Below, piece after piece: positions 18,284 to 25,885 of a stretch of 64,000 bases of DNA. The notes beneath the pieces are model-generated. The model was given only the letters and a program-made list of their open reading frames with translations. It did not search any database and had not been told where the DNA came from. The stretch comes from JBGTCD01 sp041749015 (GTDB lineage Bacteria; Bacteroidota; Bacteroidia; Cytophagales; Cyclobacteriaceae): NCBI GenBank assembly GCA_041749015.1, contig JBGTCD010000096.1, positions 1 to 64,000 on the forward strand, in the 5' to 3' direction. The translations under genes and the position numbers were made by a program. How positions within the stretch are numbered: position 1 is the stretch's first letter; each line of letters opens with the position of its first letter.

Positions 18284-18291
18284 TACATTTG
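18284..18291 (+). promoter_or_regulatory. Candidate -7 box (TACATTTG) of the PIN toxin-antitoxin operon
   Basis: An exact TAnnTTTG match ending 4 bp before the antitoxin ATG, so the transcript would be leaderless or nearly so. No TTG at the expected upstream spacing. Confidence 0.35.
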
Positions 18292-18295
18292 AACT

Positions 18296-18526
18296 ATGAA
18301 TGTAAAGGACAGACTTAGGAACAATTTGGTTAGAAAAATTCAGCAATTGCCCTCAGACAAATTGACTGAAGTGAGCGATTTATTGAGTAGAATTGAAAGC
18401 CAGCTTAAATCCAAGGACAAGACTCTAAAACTTGCAGGAAAATGGAAAGACTTAGATGAAGGTTTTTTCAATGAAATGACAGAGGAACTTCACAACAACA
18501 GGGCTAACGATAGACAAATTAACTAG
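18296..18526 (+). CDS. Putative antitoxin of a PIN-domain toxin
   Basis: A 76-aa helical, charged protein (LRNNLVRKIQQLPSDKLTEV at the N-terminus; LAGKWKDLDEGFFNEMTEEL near the C-terminus). I do not assign a named antitoxin family with certainty. Its size, its position 2 bp before a PIN-domain gene and the operon layout indicate the antitoxin. The C-terminal part probably binds and blocks the toxin. It lies between intact mnmE and the mnmE remnant. Confidence 0.75.
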   Translation: MNVKDRLRNNLVRKIQQLPSDKLTEVSDLLSRIESQLKSKDKTLKLAGKWKDLDEGFFNEMTEELHNNRANDRQIN

Positions 18527-18528
18527 AC

Positions 18529-18933
18529 GTGACAGAATCTCTTGTTGACACAGACATATTATCATTCTATTTTAAAGGAGATCGAAAAGTAATTCATAGA
18601 TTCAATGAGTATTTAAGAGAATTCGATGTAATTAACATATCAATAATAACCTATTTTGAAATCCTTGGCGGCCTCAAATTTAAAAAGGCCGAGAGGCAGA
18701 TAAAGGAATTTCAGGAGTTTGTAAATAATAATACTATCATTCACATTTCAGAAGAATCAGCAAAAATATCAGGTGATATCTATGCAAATCTGAGACAAAA
18801 GGGAGTTACTATAGGCACCTCGGACATGTTGATAGCAGGAATCGCAATTGAAAACGAGCTAACTTTGGTTACGAATAATGAAAGACATTACAATTCCATT
18901 CAAGAACTTAAGATTGAGAATTGGAAAAAATAG
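18529..18933 (+). CDS. PIN-domain (VapC-type) ribonuclease toxin
   Basis: A 134-aa PIN-domain protein starting with GTG, 2 bp after the antitoxin stop. The acidic active-site residues are recognisable: Asp7 (LVDTDILSF), Glu44 (ITYFEILGGL) and Asp99 (GTSDMLIAG), followed by LTLVTNNERHY. Known VapC toxins are Mg-dependent RNases that cut tRNA or rRNA. The pair forms a complete type II module in the pocket next to mnmE. Confidence 0.88.
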   Translation: MTESLVDTDILSFYFKGDRKVIHRFNEYLREFDVINISIITYFEILGGLKFKKAERQIKEFQEFVNNNTIIHISEESAKISGDIYANLRQKGVTIGTSDMLIAGIAIENELTLVTNNERHYNSIQELKIENWKK

Positions 18934-19039
18934 GCTGCGTGCCACTTTTAATGTTGTGTAACCTCCCCCTATTTTCAATCCTTTTAAAAGCATAAAAACA
19001 ACGAAGTTGCCGCGGCTTTATCACCTCGTATTTCAGTAA

Positions 19040-20413
19040 TCACTTCCCGATACAAAACTTACTAAAGATGTTTTGAAGCAGGTCATCGGTGGTGATCTGG
19101 CCGGTGAGGGTGCCCAGGTGGTGGAGGGCCTGCCTGATCTCCATGGCCAGGAAGTCGTTGGTGATGGTCTCGTCAAGTCCTTTGATCACATTGAGGAGGG
19201 CGGTTCTGGTATTGGAAAGGCCTTCATAATGCCGCATATTGGTCACAATGGTATTGCCGGTTTTAAACTTTTCGGCAGAGACGGTCCTGAGGAGTTCTTC
19301 TTTAAGCTGGTCCAGGTTTTCATTTTTACCGGCCGCAATCAGCAGGTAATCCGGCTGTTGGCCGGCCCATTCCAGTAAGTCAGGCTTGGCGATATCCACC
19401 TTGTTGCCCACCTTGATCACCGGAATGCTTAAATCCTGGAGTTTGGCAGATTCTTGCTCAATATCCTCACGGGTATCTTGGCTCAGGTCAAACAAATAAA
19501 TGATCACGGCTGCGGTTTTCATTTTTTCTCTGGTGCGGGAAACGCCCATGGTTTCTATGATGTCGGTGGATTCCCGCAGTCCGGCAGTATCTACAAACCG
19601 GAAGGTAAGCCCTCCCAGTGTCACCTCATCCTCAATGAAGTCGCGGGTGGTTCCAGGAATTTCAGAAACGATGGCCTTCTCTTCTTGTACCAGGGCATTC
19701 ATCAGGGTGGATTTACCGGCATTGGGCTTACCTGCGATCACGGTGGATATCCCATTTTTGATAGCATTGCCCAGGTCAAAACTTTCCAAAAGCCTGTTAA
19801 CGACGAGGAGAATTTTATCGATTAGTGCCCGAAGGTCGTCGCGACTGGCAAACTCCACATCCTCTTCTCCAAAGTCCAGCTCCAGTTCGATCATGCTGGC
19901 GAAATGGATCAGGCTTTCCCTGAGTTTGGCGATTTCCGAGCTGAAACCGCCGCGCATCTGATCCAGGGCAGTTTTGTGAGCGGTTTCATTTTCCGAATGG
20001 ATAAGATCTGCTACAGCCTCGGCCTGAGCCAGGTCAAAACGACCGTTCATAAAGGCCCGTTGAGTGAATTCTCCCGGGCGGGCCAGGTGTGCTCCCTGGT
20101 TCAGCAACAGCTTGATAATTTCTTTGATGATGAAAGGGCTGCCATGGCAGGAAATTTCAGCCATATCCTCCCTGGTATAAGATTGAGGGCTTCGAAATAC
20201 GCCCACCACTACCTCGTCTATTACCGCGCCTTCTGCATTGATGATGGTGCCAAAATGAAGGGTGTGTGAAGGGACTGTACCTAATTTTTTGCCTTTAAAT
20301 ACCCGATCCATGATGGGGAATGTGTCCGGACCACTGAGTCTGATTACGGCAATAGCACTTACCCCTGGTACGGTGGAAAGAGCAACGATGGTGTTTTCGA
20401 TAGGGTCAGGCAT
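19040..20413 (-). CDS. mnmE: tRNA modification GTPase MnmE (TrmE)
   Basis: A 457-aa full-length protein. The N-terminal folate-binding domain (about 1-120) begins ENTIVALSTVPGVSAIAVIR. The helical domain is interrupted by a G domain with GKPNAGKST (G1), GTTRD (G2), DTAG (G3) and NKVD (G4). The C-terminus is the conserved CIGK that carries the modification-site Cys. With MnmG it makes the 5-carboxymethylaminomethyl group on wobble uridine. The 3' end of mnmE (trmE/thdF) is a known island integration site, as in Salmonella island SGI1, and a displaced copy of that end lies 0.8 kb downstream here. Confidence 0.97.
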   Translation of the reverse strand: MPDPIENTIVALSTVPGVSAIAVIRLSGPDTFPIMDRVFKGKKLGTVPSHTLHFGTIINAEGAVIDEVVVGVFRSPQSYTREDMAEISCHGSPFIIKEIIKLLLNQGAHLARPGEFTQRAFMNGRFDLAQAEAVADLIHSENETAHKTALDQMRGGFSSEIAKLRESLIHFASMIELELDFGEEDVEFASRDDLRALIDKILLVVNRLLESFDLGNAIKNGISTVIAGKPNAGKSTLMNALVQEEKAIVSEIPGTTRDFIEDEVTLGGLTFRFVDTAGLRESTDIIETMGVSRTREKMKTAAVIIYLFDLSQDTREDIEQESAKLQDLSIPVIKVGNKVDIAKPDLLEWAGQQPDYLLIAAGKNENLDQLKEELLRTVSAEKFKTGNTIVTNMRHYEGLSNTRTALLNVIKGLDETITNDFLAMEIRQALHHLGTLTGQITTDDLLQNIFSKFCIGK

Positions 20414-20478
20414 ACGAGCGTAAAATTCGACTCAAATTTACCGATTAATTACCACACAAGGGTTGGCGAGGAGAAAAA

Positions 20479-21357
20479 TCATGATTCATAGGTTACGGCA
20501 GCATTCTTAGTTCTTTTCAAAAAGTAATTTCTTGCCAGGGCTAGTGCAAACAGGGCCGCGGCAACGATCACCATGGCTCCGGCAATACTCCCATCAAATT
20601 CATAAGCGATGAGATACCCTAGAGGAGATACCAGGGCACTGATGAGCACTACCAAAATCAGAATGTGCTTAAGGCTGTTGGAAAGCAGATAAGCCGTAGC
20701 CGGAATTACCGTAAGGAATGCCACTACCAAAATGGCTCCTACCAATTCAAAGGAGGCTACCGTAGTTAATGACACGGCCCCCATAATGAGATAGTGCCAG
20801 ACCGTAGTTGAGATGCCTAACAAGGTGGCGAGCCCGGGATCAAAGGTTGTTATCTTCAAGGCCTTGTAGCCTACTATAACGAGGGTAAGGTTGACCAGGA
20901 AGGCAGTCCCGGCAATGTAGATGCCCCGTGGACCCATATTCCATCCGGAATCGGTAAGCCAGACATCAAGTGGTACGTAGGCGATCTCTCCATACAATAC
21001 GCAGTCGTAATCCAGGTCTACATTACCGGCATAGGCAGCAATCAGGATGATGCCAATGGCAAAAAGCAGTGTAAAAGACACCCCAATCGACGCATCGGCC
21101 TGAACCTTGACTTTTTGCTGTAGCCATTGAATCAAAAAGGTGATTAAGATACCGGTAAGGGCGGCCCCTGCCAGAATAAGAAAAGAATCCCTTGTGCCTG
21201 CAATCAAAAATGCGATCACGATGCCCGGCAGTACGGCATGAGCAATAGCATCACCTATCATGGCCATTTTGCGGAGCATCAAATAGGTGCCTATGATGCC
21301 GCAGGCTGCTGCTACCAGAAATCCTGTGATTATTATGGCTAGTGCCGGGCTCATCAT
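20479..21357 (-). CDS. Metal (Mn/Zn) ABC transporter permease, second subunit
   Basis: A 292-aa ABC-3 family permease with about eight or nine membrane helices. The family core is visible: MAMIGDAIAHAVLPGIVIAFL near residue 30 and VASFELVGAILVVAFLTVIPATAYLL near 200. It is last of the five-gene metal operon and starts 2 bp after the upstream permease gene. It probably pairs with that permease as a TroC/TroD-like heterodimer to move Mn2+ or Zn2+ into the cytoplasm. Confidence 0.92.
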   Translation of the reverse strand: MMSPALAIIITGFLVAAACGIIGTYLMLRKMAMIGDAIAHAVLPGIVIAFLIAGTRDSFLILAGAALTGILITFLIQWLQQKVKVQADASIGVSFTLLFAIGIILIAAYAGNVDLDYDCVLYGEIAYVPLDVWLTDSGWNMGPRGIYIAGTAFLVNLTLVIVGYKALKITTFDPGLATLLGISTTVWHYLIMGAVSLTTVASFELVGAILVVAFLTVIPATAYLLSNSLKHILILVVLISALVSPLGYLIAYEFDGSIAGAMVIVAAALFALALARNYFLKRTKNAAVTYES

Positions 21358-21359
21358 AA

Positions 21360-22652
21360 TTAATAGGGTATTTCAGATTCGTGAGGGTCTACTTCCGGAA
21401 AGCCCAAAAGTTTTTCAAGCCGGCCCTCAAGCTCAGGAGTGATAAAATGCTCAATGGTCTCGGCATCATCATGCACATGATCTGGAGCAATTTTCAGGTA
21501 TTTGGTCAGATAGAGTTCCCAAAGCCGGTGTAGTTTTACTACCCTTTTGGCTCTTGCCAAACCCTCTGGAGTTATGATAACCAGGTTTTCTGTAGATTTT
21601 TTTATCAGTTGATCCCGCCTCAACCGATTGAGGGCCTTATTGAGTGTAATAGCATTAAAATTCCTTTTGGAAAGAAGATCTTCTGAAGATCGGGGCTGAT
21701 AAAATTTTTTTTCAGGCTCTCCAAGCTGATAAAATAGTTTTAGCACATTCTCATCTTCAATAGAAAGTCGTATTTTTCTTCTTATCCACCATCTGGTAAC
21801 CACGCCCTTTTTAGGAGCGAATACATAAGAAACACCAGCGATCAAAGAAATTAGAATAACGATCCAGGGCCCAGTAGGCATGCCTGGGGCAGCATAGGAG
21901 ATCACCGCCCCGCCATATCCGGCCATGGCTCCAAAAACAATTGCCAATGCCAGCATGGACTTTAAATTGTTGGTCCAAAACCTGGCAGCCGAGGCTGGGG
22001 TAATGAGTAAGGCCGCAATCAGGACGACCCCAACTGCTTGAATGCCGACAATTATTGAAAGAATGGTGATGAGGTTGAGAAGGCCTGTAATCCACCTGAC
22101 AGGCAACCCAATGGATCGGGCCAATTGCTGGTCAAAGGAAATTAACTGAAACTCCTTGAAGAAAATGATCACTGTGGCCATTACCGTCAGGGCAACGCCT
22201 ACATAGAGCATCAGGTCATTGAGGGTGAGCGCTGCCGCTTTACCAAAGAGGAATTGATCAAGCCCTGCCTGTCCTGCATAATCTTTGTGTTGGATGATGG
22301 TGAGGATGAATATCCCTATTCCAAAAAATACAGAAAGCACAACCGCAATGGCAGTATCGGTTTTTAATTTTGAATGGGCAGGAATCCAATCAATAATGCC
22401 CAAAGCCAGAAATCCAGAAATGGCAGCTCCAATTGTAATAATTATGGGGTCTTTTGTCCCGGCAATTAAAAATGCCAAGCCTATTCCAGGCAGAATGGCA
22501 TGGGCTACAGCGTCTCCGACCAGGGCTTTTTTTTGTAAGAGATTAAAGCATCCTACCAATGCTGTGGTAGCACAAAGAAGCACCACTCCCAAAGCGATCA
22601 CTGCGGTAATGGGGTCATTGAGGAGGCTGTATTCTAAAAAGCTCTTTATCAT
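21360..22652 (-). CDS. Metal ABC transporter permease fused to a DtxR-like domain
   Basis: A 430-aa protein, about 140 residues longer than usual for the family. Residues 1 to about 285 form an ABC-3 permease (KKALVGDAVAHAILPGIGLAFL; VGVVLIAALLITPASAARF). From about 295 there is a winged-helix segment (FNAITLNKALNRLRRDQLIKK), then the DtxR metal-binding/dimerisation region with LHRLWELYLTKYL and HDDAETIEHF, ending PEVDPHESEIP. The same motifs occur in the stand-alone repressor of this operon (HRLWEVFLLEKL, HDVAEQLEH, FDPHGDPIPD). The tail should face the cytoplasm and may sense metal to gate transport; this is inference. ATGA overlap with the ATPase gene. Confidence 0.9.
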   Translation of the reverse strand: MIKSFLEYSLLNDPITAVIALGVVLLCATTALVGCFNLLQKKALVGDAVAHAILPGIGLAFLIAGTKDPIIITIGAAISGFLALGIIDWIPAHSKLKTDTAIAVVLSVFFGIGIFILTIIQHKDYAGQAGLDQFLFGKAAALTLNDLMLYVGVALTVMATVIIFFKEFQLISFDQQLARSIGLPVRWITGLLNLITILSIIVGIQAVGVVLIAALLITPASAARFWTNNLKSMLALAIVFGAMAGYGGAVISYAAPGMPTGPWIVILISLIAGVSYVFAPKKGVVTRWWIRRKIRLSIEDENVLKLFYQLGEPEKKFYQPRSSEDLLSKRNFNAITLNKALNRLRRDQLIKKSTENLVIITPEGLARAKRVVKLHRLWELYLTKYLKIAPDHVHDDAETIEHFITPELEGRLEKLLGFPEVDPHESEIPY

Positions 22653-23443
22653 GGCCCGGTCTCCCTTTGAGGGAATCTTTTCTTATACATCAGGTTGCTC
22701 AGATCGGTGAGGATGCTGAGTTTACCACCATAGGTCTCCTGAAGCAGTTCTTTGGTAAATACCTTGCCTACAGGTCCGGAGGCTATAAGTCGGGTATTGA
22801 TCAATATAGACCACTCAAAATAATCGATTGCTGATTGCAGATCATGGTGTACTACCAGCACAGTTTTACCCTGTTTGGTTAAAGTCCTTAAAAGGTCGAT
22901 GATGGCTTTTTCACTGGCCGCATCAACCCCGGAAAATGGCTCATCCATTAAATATACGGTGGCCTCCTGTGCCAGAGCTCTGGCCAGAAAAACCCGCTGC
23001 TGCTGGCCTCCTGATAGCTGCCCGATCTGCCGGTTTCTATAAGCGGCCATATCGACCCGTTCTAAAGCCTCCATGGCAACTGCTTTGTCATTTTTTGAGG
23101 TCCTCCTAAAAAGTCCGATTTTACCATACCGGCCCATCAGGACCACATCCAATACAGAAGCCGGAAAATCCCAATCCACGGATTCCCGTTGAGGGACGTA
23201 ACCGATCTCCTGCCGGATGGTCTTGAGGTCTTGCCCCAGCAATTTTACATAGCCGCTTTGAATGGGTACAAGCCCAAGTATGGCTTTGAGCAACGTTGAT
23301 TTACCGGCACCATTGGGGCCAATGATACCGGCAAGCTGCCCTTGTGGCACGGTAAGGTCAATATTCCATAACACCGGTTTTTTATCATAGGCCACGGTGA
23401 GATCATGGATTTCGAGGGCGGGATCAGTTACCTGGATATTCAT
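22649..23443 (-). CDS. Metal ABC transporter ATP-binding protein
   Basis: A 264-aa ABC ATPase of the Mn/Zn/Fe chelate class. Walker A is GPNGAGKST (about residue 42), the Q loop YVPQRE, the signature LSGGQQQR, Walker B VYLMDEPF and the switch His is in VVHHDL. It energises the two permeases encoded downstream. It shares 4 bp with the substrate-binding protein gene upstream and 4 bp with the permease-DtxR gene downstream, consistent with a single transcript. Confidence 0.95.
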   Translation of the reverse strand: MNIQVTDPALEIHDLTVAYDKKPVLWNIDLTVPQGQLAGIIGPNGAGKSTLLKAILGLVPIQSGYVKLLGQDLKTIRQEIGYVPQRESVDWDFPASVLDVVLMGRYGKIGLFRRTSKNDKAVAMEALERVDMAAYRNRQIGQLSGGQQQRVFLARALAQEATVYLMDEPFSGVDAASEKAIIDLLRTLTKQGKTVLVVHHDLQSAIDYFEWSILINTRLIASGPVGKVFTKELLQETYGGKLSILTDLSNLMYKKRFPQRETGP

Positions 23444-24354
23444 TGCAAGGTCTGTGAAATTAATTTCATGTTATGTTGCATCATGCCAATGTAAGTATCA
23501 GTACCCTCTATTCTTGAGCCAAGTGAGTCGGAATACAGATTACCATCCAGCTTAACCATATAACCTCTGGCCCTGCATCCTGCTACTATGGACCTGAGGA
23601 TTTTGTCTGGAATGCTGGCTTCAAGGAAGACGGCTTTGATTTCATTTTGGATGATAAATTCTACCATCGTTGAAATGTCCCGAATTCCTGGTTCTGCAAG
23701 TGTAGAAATACCCTGGACCCCACGGACCTCCAGATCATAGGCTCTGCCAAAATATTGAAAGGCATCATGGGCAGTGACCAATACCCTGTTAGTAGCAGGT
23801 ATCTGGCTTGCAAGTGTTTGAAGCTCCTCATCCAGGTGTCGGAGTGCCGCCAAATATTCCTGGGCATTGGCTTGATACACCGTTTCATTGTCCGGGTCTG
23901 TAGTGATGATTTTGTCAGCGATTCCTTGTACTACCTTAATCCAGAGATTCACATCCAGCCATATATGAGGATCAGGAATGTTTTTTTCATGGTCTGATAA
24001 TATCAATTCATTAAAATGTAAGAGTTCAGCGGCTGCGTAAACCTCCTTTGTGCGGGAGACCTTTTTGAGTAATCCTGAGAGTTTACCCTCCAGGTGGTAC
24101 CCATTATAGATGATCAAGTCGGCCTTCATCAGTAAATTAATATCCCCTTGTGAGGGCTTGTAAAGATGGGGATCCACTCCCGGGCCCATGAGTGATTCAG
24201 ATTGTATCAGTGATCCTCCAATTTGCCCTACCACATCACCGATGATGCCCGTGGTACTGACCACCAATAGTTTGCCCGGCTCCTTTTGAAAAGGTTCTTT
24301 ACAGCCCATCAACAGGGCCAAAATAATAACAGTGATGGTGGCCATGAGTTTCAT
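23440..24354 (-). CDS. Metal ABC transporter substrate-binding lipoprotein (TroA/ZnuA family)
   Basis: A 304-aa cluster A-I binding protein with lipobox LLMGC at the N-terminus. Likely metal ligands are His in GVDPHLYKPS, His in PDPHIWLD, His in VTAHDAFQYFG and Asp in LYSDSLG. This His-His-His-Asp set resembles TroA, so Mn2+ and Zn2+ are both possible substrates. The His-rich acidic loop of dedicated ZnuA proteins is missing. The gene is flanked by ATGA overlaps on both sides. Confidence 0.92.
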   Translation of the reverse strand: MKLMATITVIILALLMGCKEPFQKEPGKLLVVSTTGIIGDVVGQIGGSLIQSESLMGPGVDPHLYKPSQGDINLLMKADLIIYNGYHLEGKLSGLLKKVSRTKEVYAAAELLHFNELILSDHEKNIPDPHIWLDVNLWIKVVQGIADKIITTDPDNETVYQANAQEYLAALRHLDEELQTLASQIPATNRVLVTAHDAFQYFGRAYDLEVRGVQGISTLAEPGIRDISTMVEFIIQNEIKAVFLEASIPDKILRSIVAGCRARGYMVKLDGNLYSDSLGSRIEGTDTYIGMMQHNMKLISQTLQ

Positions 24355-25016
24355 ACAGTAGTCACCAGAATATGATGTGCGGCAGCCTCCGAGATAAATA
24401 CCCGATCCCTATGATTGATTTTTACCTCCAAAGAACCATCAAACTCTTCCCGTTCCAGCACCTCGATATGGGCTCCGATCACGGCCCCGATTTTTTCCAG
24501 ATATCTCAGCAGTGCAGAACTCGAATCACTTACAGATACGATTTTCCCTTTGGCCCCGTGCTCCATTAGTTTTAAGGGTACGGTGGTGAGTTCAGGCATG
24601 ATACCCTTCTCATCGGGAATGGGGTCTCCATGAGGGTCAAAACTTGGATGTCCTAGGAAAATATCGAGTCTTTGAATTAAGAGCGGTGATTTGATGTGCT
24701 CCAATTGCTCTGCCACATCATGCACCTCATCCCAGGAAAAATTCAGTTTTTCTAATAGAAAAACTTCCCATAACCTGTGCTTCCTGATAATCATAAGCGC
24801 GGCTTGCATCCCGACTTCAGATAAATTTACCCCCTGATACTTTTGATAATTGACCACCTTTTTCTGAGCCAGTTTTTTGATCATGTCGGTGACAGAGGCT
24901 GGTTTGGTTTCGAGATGGTCTGCGATAGCATTGGTGGCCACCTCATTTTGACCACCATCAGATAAATGATAGATGGCTTTAAGGTAATTTTCTTCGGTGA
25001 GACTCAGGCTTATCAT
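24351..25016 (-). CDS. mntR: DtxR/MntR-family metal-dependent repressor
   Basis: A 221-aa regulator. The winged-helix domain (about 1-65) has ETKPASVTDMIKKLAQKKVV as recognition region. The dimerisation/metal domain (about 66-140) has HRLWEVFL, HDVAEQLEH and FDPHGDPIP. An SH3/FeoA-like domain closes the C-terminus. It is the first gene of the operon, so it should repress its own transporter when metal is replete. A candidate operator lies 18 bp upstream. Symbol given for the Mn branch; iron sensing is not excluded. Confidence 0.92.
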   Translation of the reverse strand: MISLSLTEENYLKAIYHLSDGGQNEVATNAIADHLETKPASVTDMIKKLAQKKVVNYQKYQGVNLSEVGMQAALMIIRKHRLWEVFLLEKLNFSWDEVHDVAEQLEHIKSPLLIQRLDIFLGHPSFDPHGDPIPDEKGIMPELTTVPLKLMEHGAKGKIVSVSDSSSALLRYLEKIGAVIGAHIEVLEREEFDGSLEVKINHRDRVFISEAAAHHILVTTV

Positions 25017-25033
25017 ACTGCAAAATTATTAAA

Positions 25034-25049
25034 TTTAGATAAACCTAAA
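25034..25049. promoter_or_regulatory. Candidate DtxR/MntR operator
   Basis: Inverted repeat TTTAG-N6-CTAAA set in A/T runs, beginning 18 bp upstream of the repressor start codon. DtxR-family operators are palindromes of this size with TTAG/CTAA half sites, and the position would allow autoregulation of the whole metal operon. Confidence 0.5.
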
Positions 25050-25109
25050 AAATTATTTTAACTATATTTAAAAATTTAAGGTAAATAGGTCTGAAGGATA
25101 ATGAAGCGG

Positions 25110-25226
25110 TTATTGATCTAACTGGTCAATAAGGTTCAGCAGGTTATTGGTCTGGGATTCCCAGAGTATTTCTGGGCCTGGTAAGGGGTTATAGAATTTA
25201 GTATTCAGAAATTTTAGTAGGCTGCT
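25110..25226 (-). pseudogene. 3' remnant of a second glycosyltransferase gene
   Basis: Read on the minus strand, this stretch encodes KFLNTKFYNPLPGPEILW, then ESQTNNLLNLIDQLDQ and a TAA stop. The intact glycosyltransferase at 25886-27001 ends KFLNTNFYTPKPETEILW, ESQIKDLLAVLEKLDK. Similarity fades upstream of about 25226. It is therefore the last ~37 codons of a paralogous or displaced copy, with the rest replaced by repeat-rich DNA. Confidence 0.8.
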
Positions 25227-25354
25227 GATTTTGTTTTATATAATGTGTGATCCAATATTCAAATAACAAAACTCTAAATCTTTAAGGATCACTACTCAGA
25301 AAATAATGTAAGCAGGTCCTGTAAAAACAAATTGGTTGAGCTAAAATTCTTTCT

Positions 25355-25384
25355 GATTCTTTTTTGCTTGCCCAAAAAAGAATC
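25355..25384. repeat. Long perfect hairpin at the edge of a repeat-like noncoding block
   Basis: GATTCTTTTTTG and its exact complement flank a 6-nt loop (12-bp stem). The following ~250 bp (to about 25640) carry short GC-rich palindromes such as CGTCC-GCGCT-GGACG. Although several frames are open across it, they show no protein features. It looks like an interspersed intergenic repeat; copy number in the genome cannot be seen from this window. Confidence 0.5.
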
Positions 25385-25671
25385 AAAAAAAGGCACCACG
25401 TCCAAAGACGTCCCTCCCCGCGAAACCCACAGGCCCGCCCTGCAGGAATCTGTCTTGTACAGTCTGCAAATACGACAGATTAAAATAATAGGAATGGGCT
25501 GCGTATACCCTATTTCTACCCTGATAGACACATTCAAGGCCTGCTGACCCGCTTGGCCCCGGAACGTCCGCGCTGGACGTGGACACCCAGCCGCACCTTT
25601 TTTTCAAATTCTGTTGACCATTCCCCCTGTAAGACTCAATCAATTCCAATAATAACTCTGATAATCAGGAA

Positions 25672-25731
25672 CCCCATAGGGGTGACATCTTTGTAGAATT
25701 AGTTACAATTAAAAATTGAGCCCCATAGGGG
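25672..25731. repeat. Two copies of a CCCCATAGGGGTG hairpin repeat
   Basis: CCCCATAGGGG occurs at 25672-25682 and again at 25721-25731, each followed by TG. Each is a 4-bp GC hairpin with an ATA loop. The first copy continues GACATCTTTGTAGAA, a tail I associate with dispersed intergenic repeats of Bacteroidota. Confidence 0.55.
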
Positions 25732-25822
25732 TGGCCCCAAAAGAACAAAATTCTATGGCGTATAAACAGCTAAATTAAACCCTTGTGCTGAAATCCTCTT
25801 CTTTCTTTTATGGGCATTACAA

Positions 25823-25841
25823 ACCTGCCTGCCAGGCAGGT
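25823..25841. repeat. 19-nt palindrome (ACCTGCCTG-C-CAGGCAGGT)
   Basis: Two perfect 9-bp arms around one central base. A smaller hairpin CCTCG-N7-CGAGG follows at 25858-25874, directly before the glycosyltransferase stop at 25886. It could act as a terminator-like or REP-like element; there is no T run. Confidence 0.5.
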
Positions 25842-25885
25842 GCGCTTCTCATTTCATCCTCGATACAAACGAGGACGAGGGGGAG

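Noticed and set aside
25332..25649. Open frames in both directions in the repeat block
   Set aside because: Low-complexity translation products over a hairpin repeat, with no start context.
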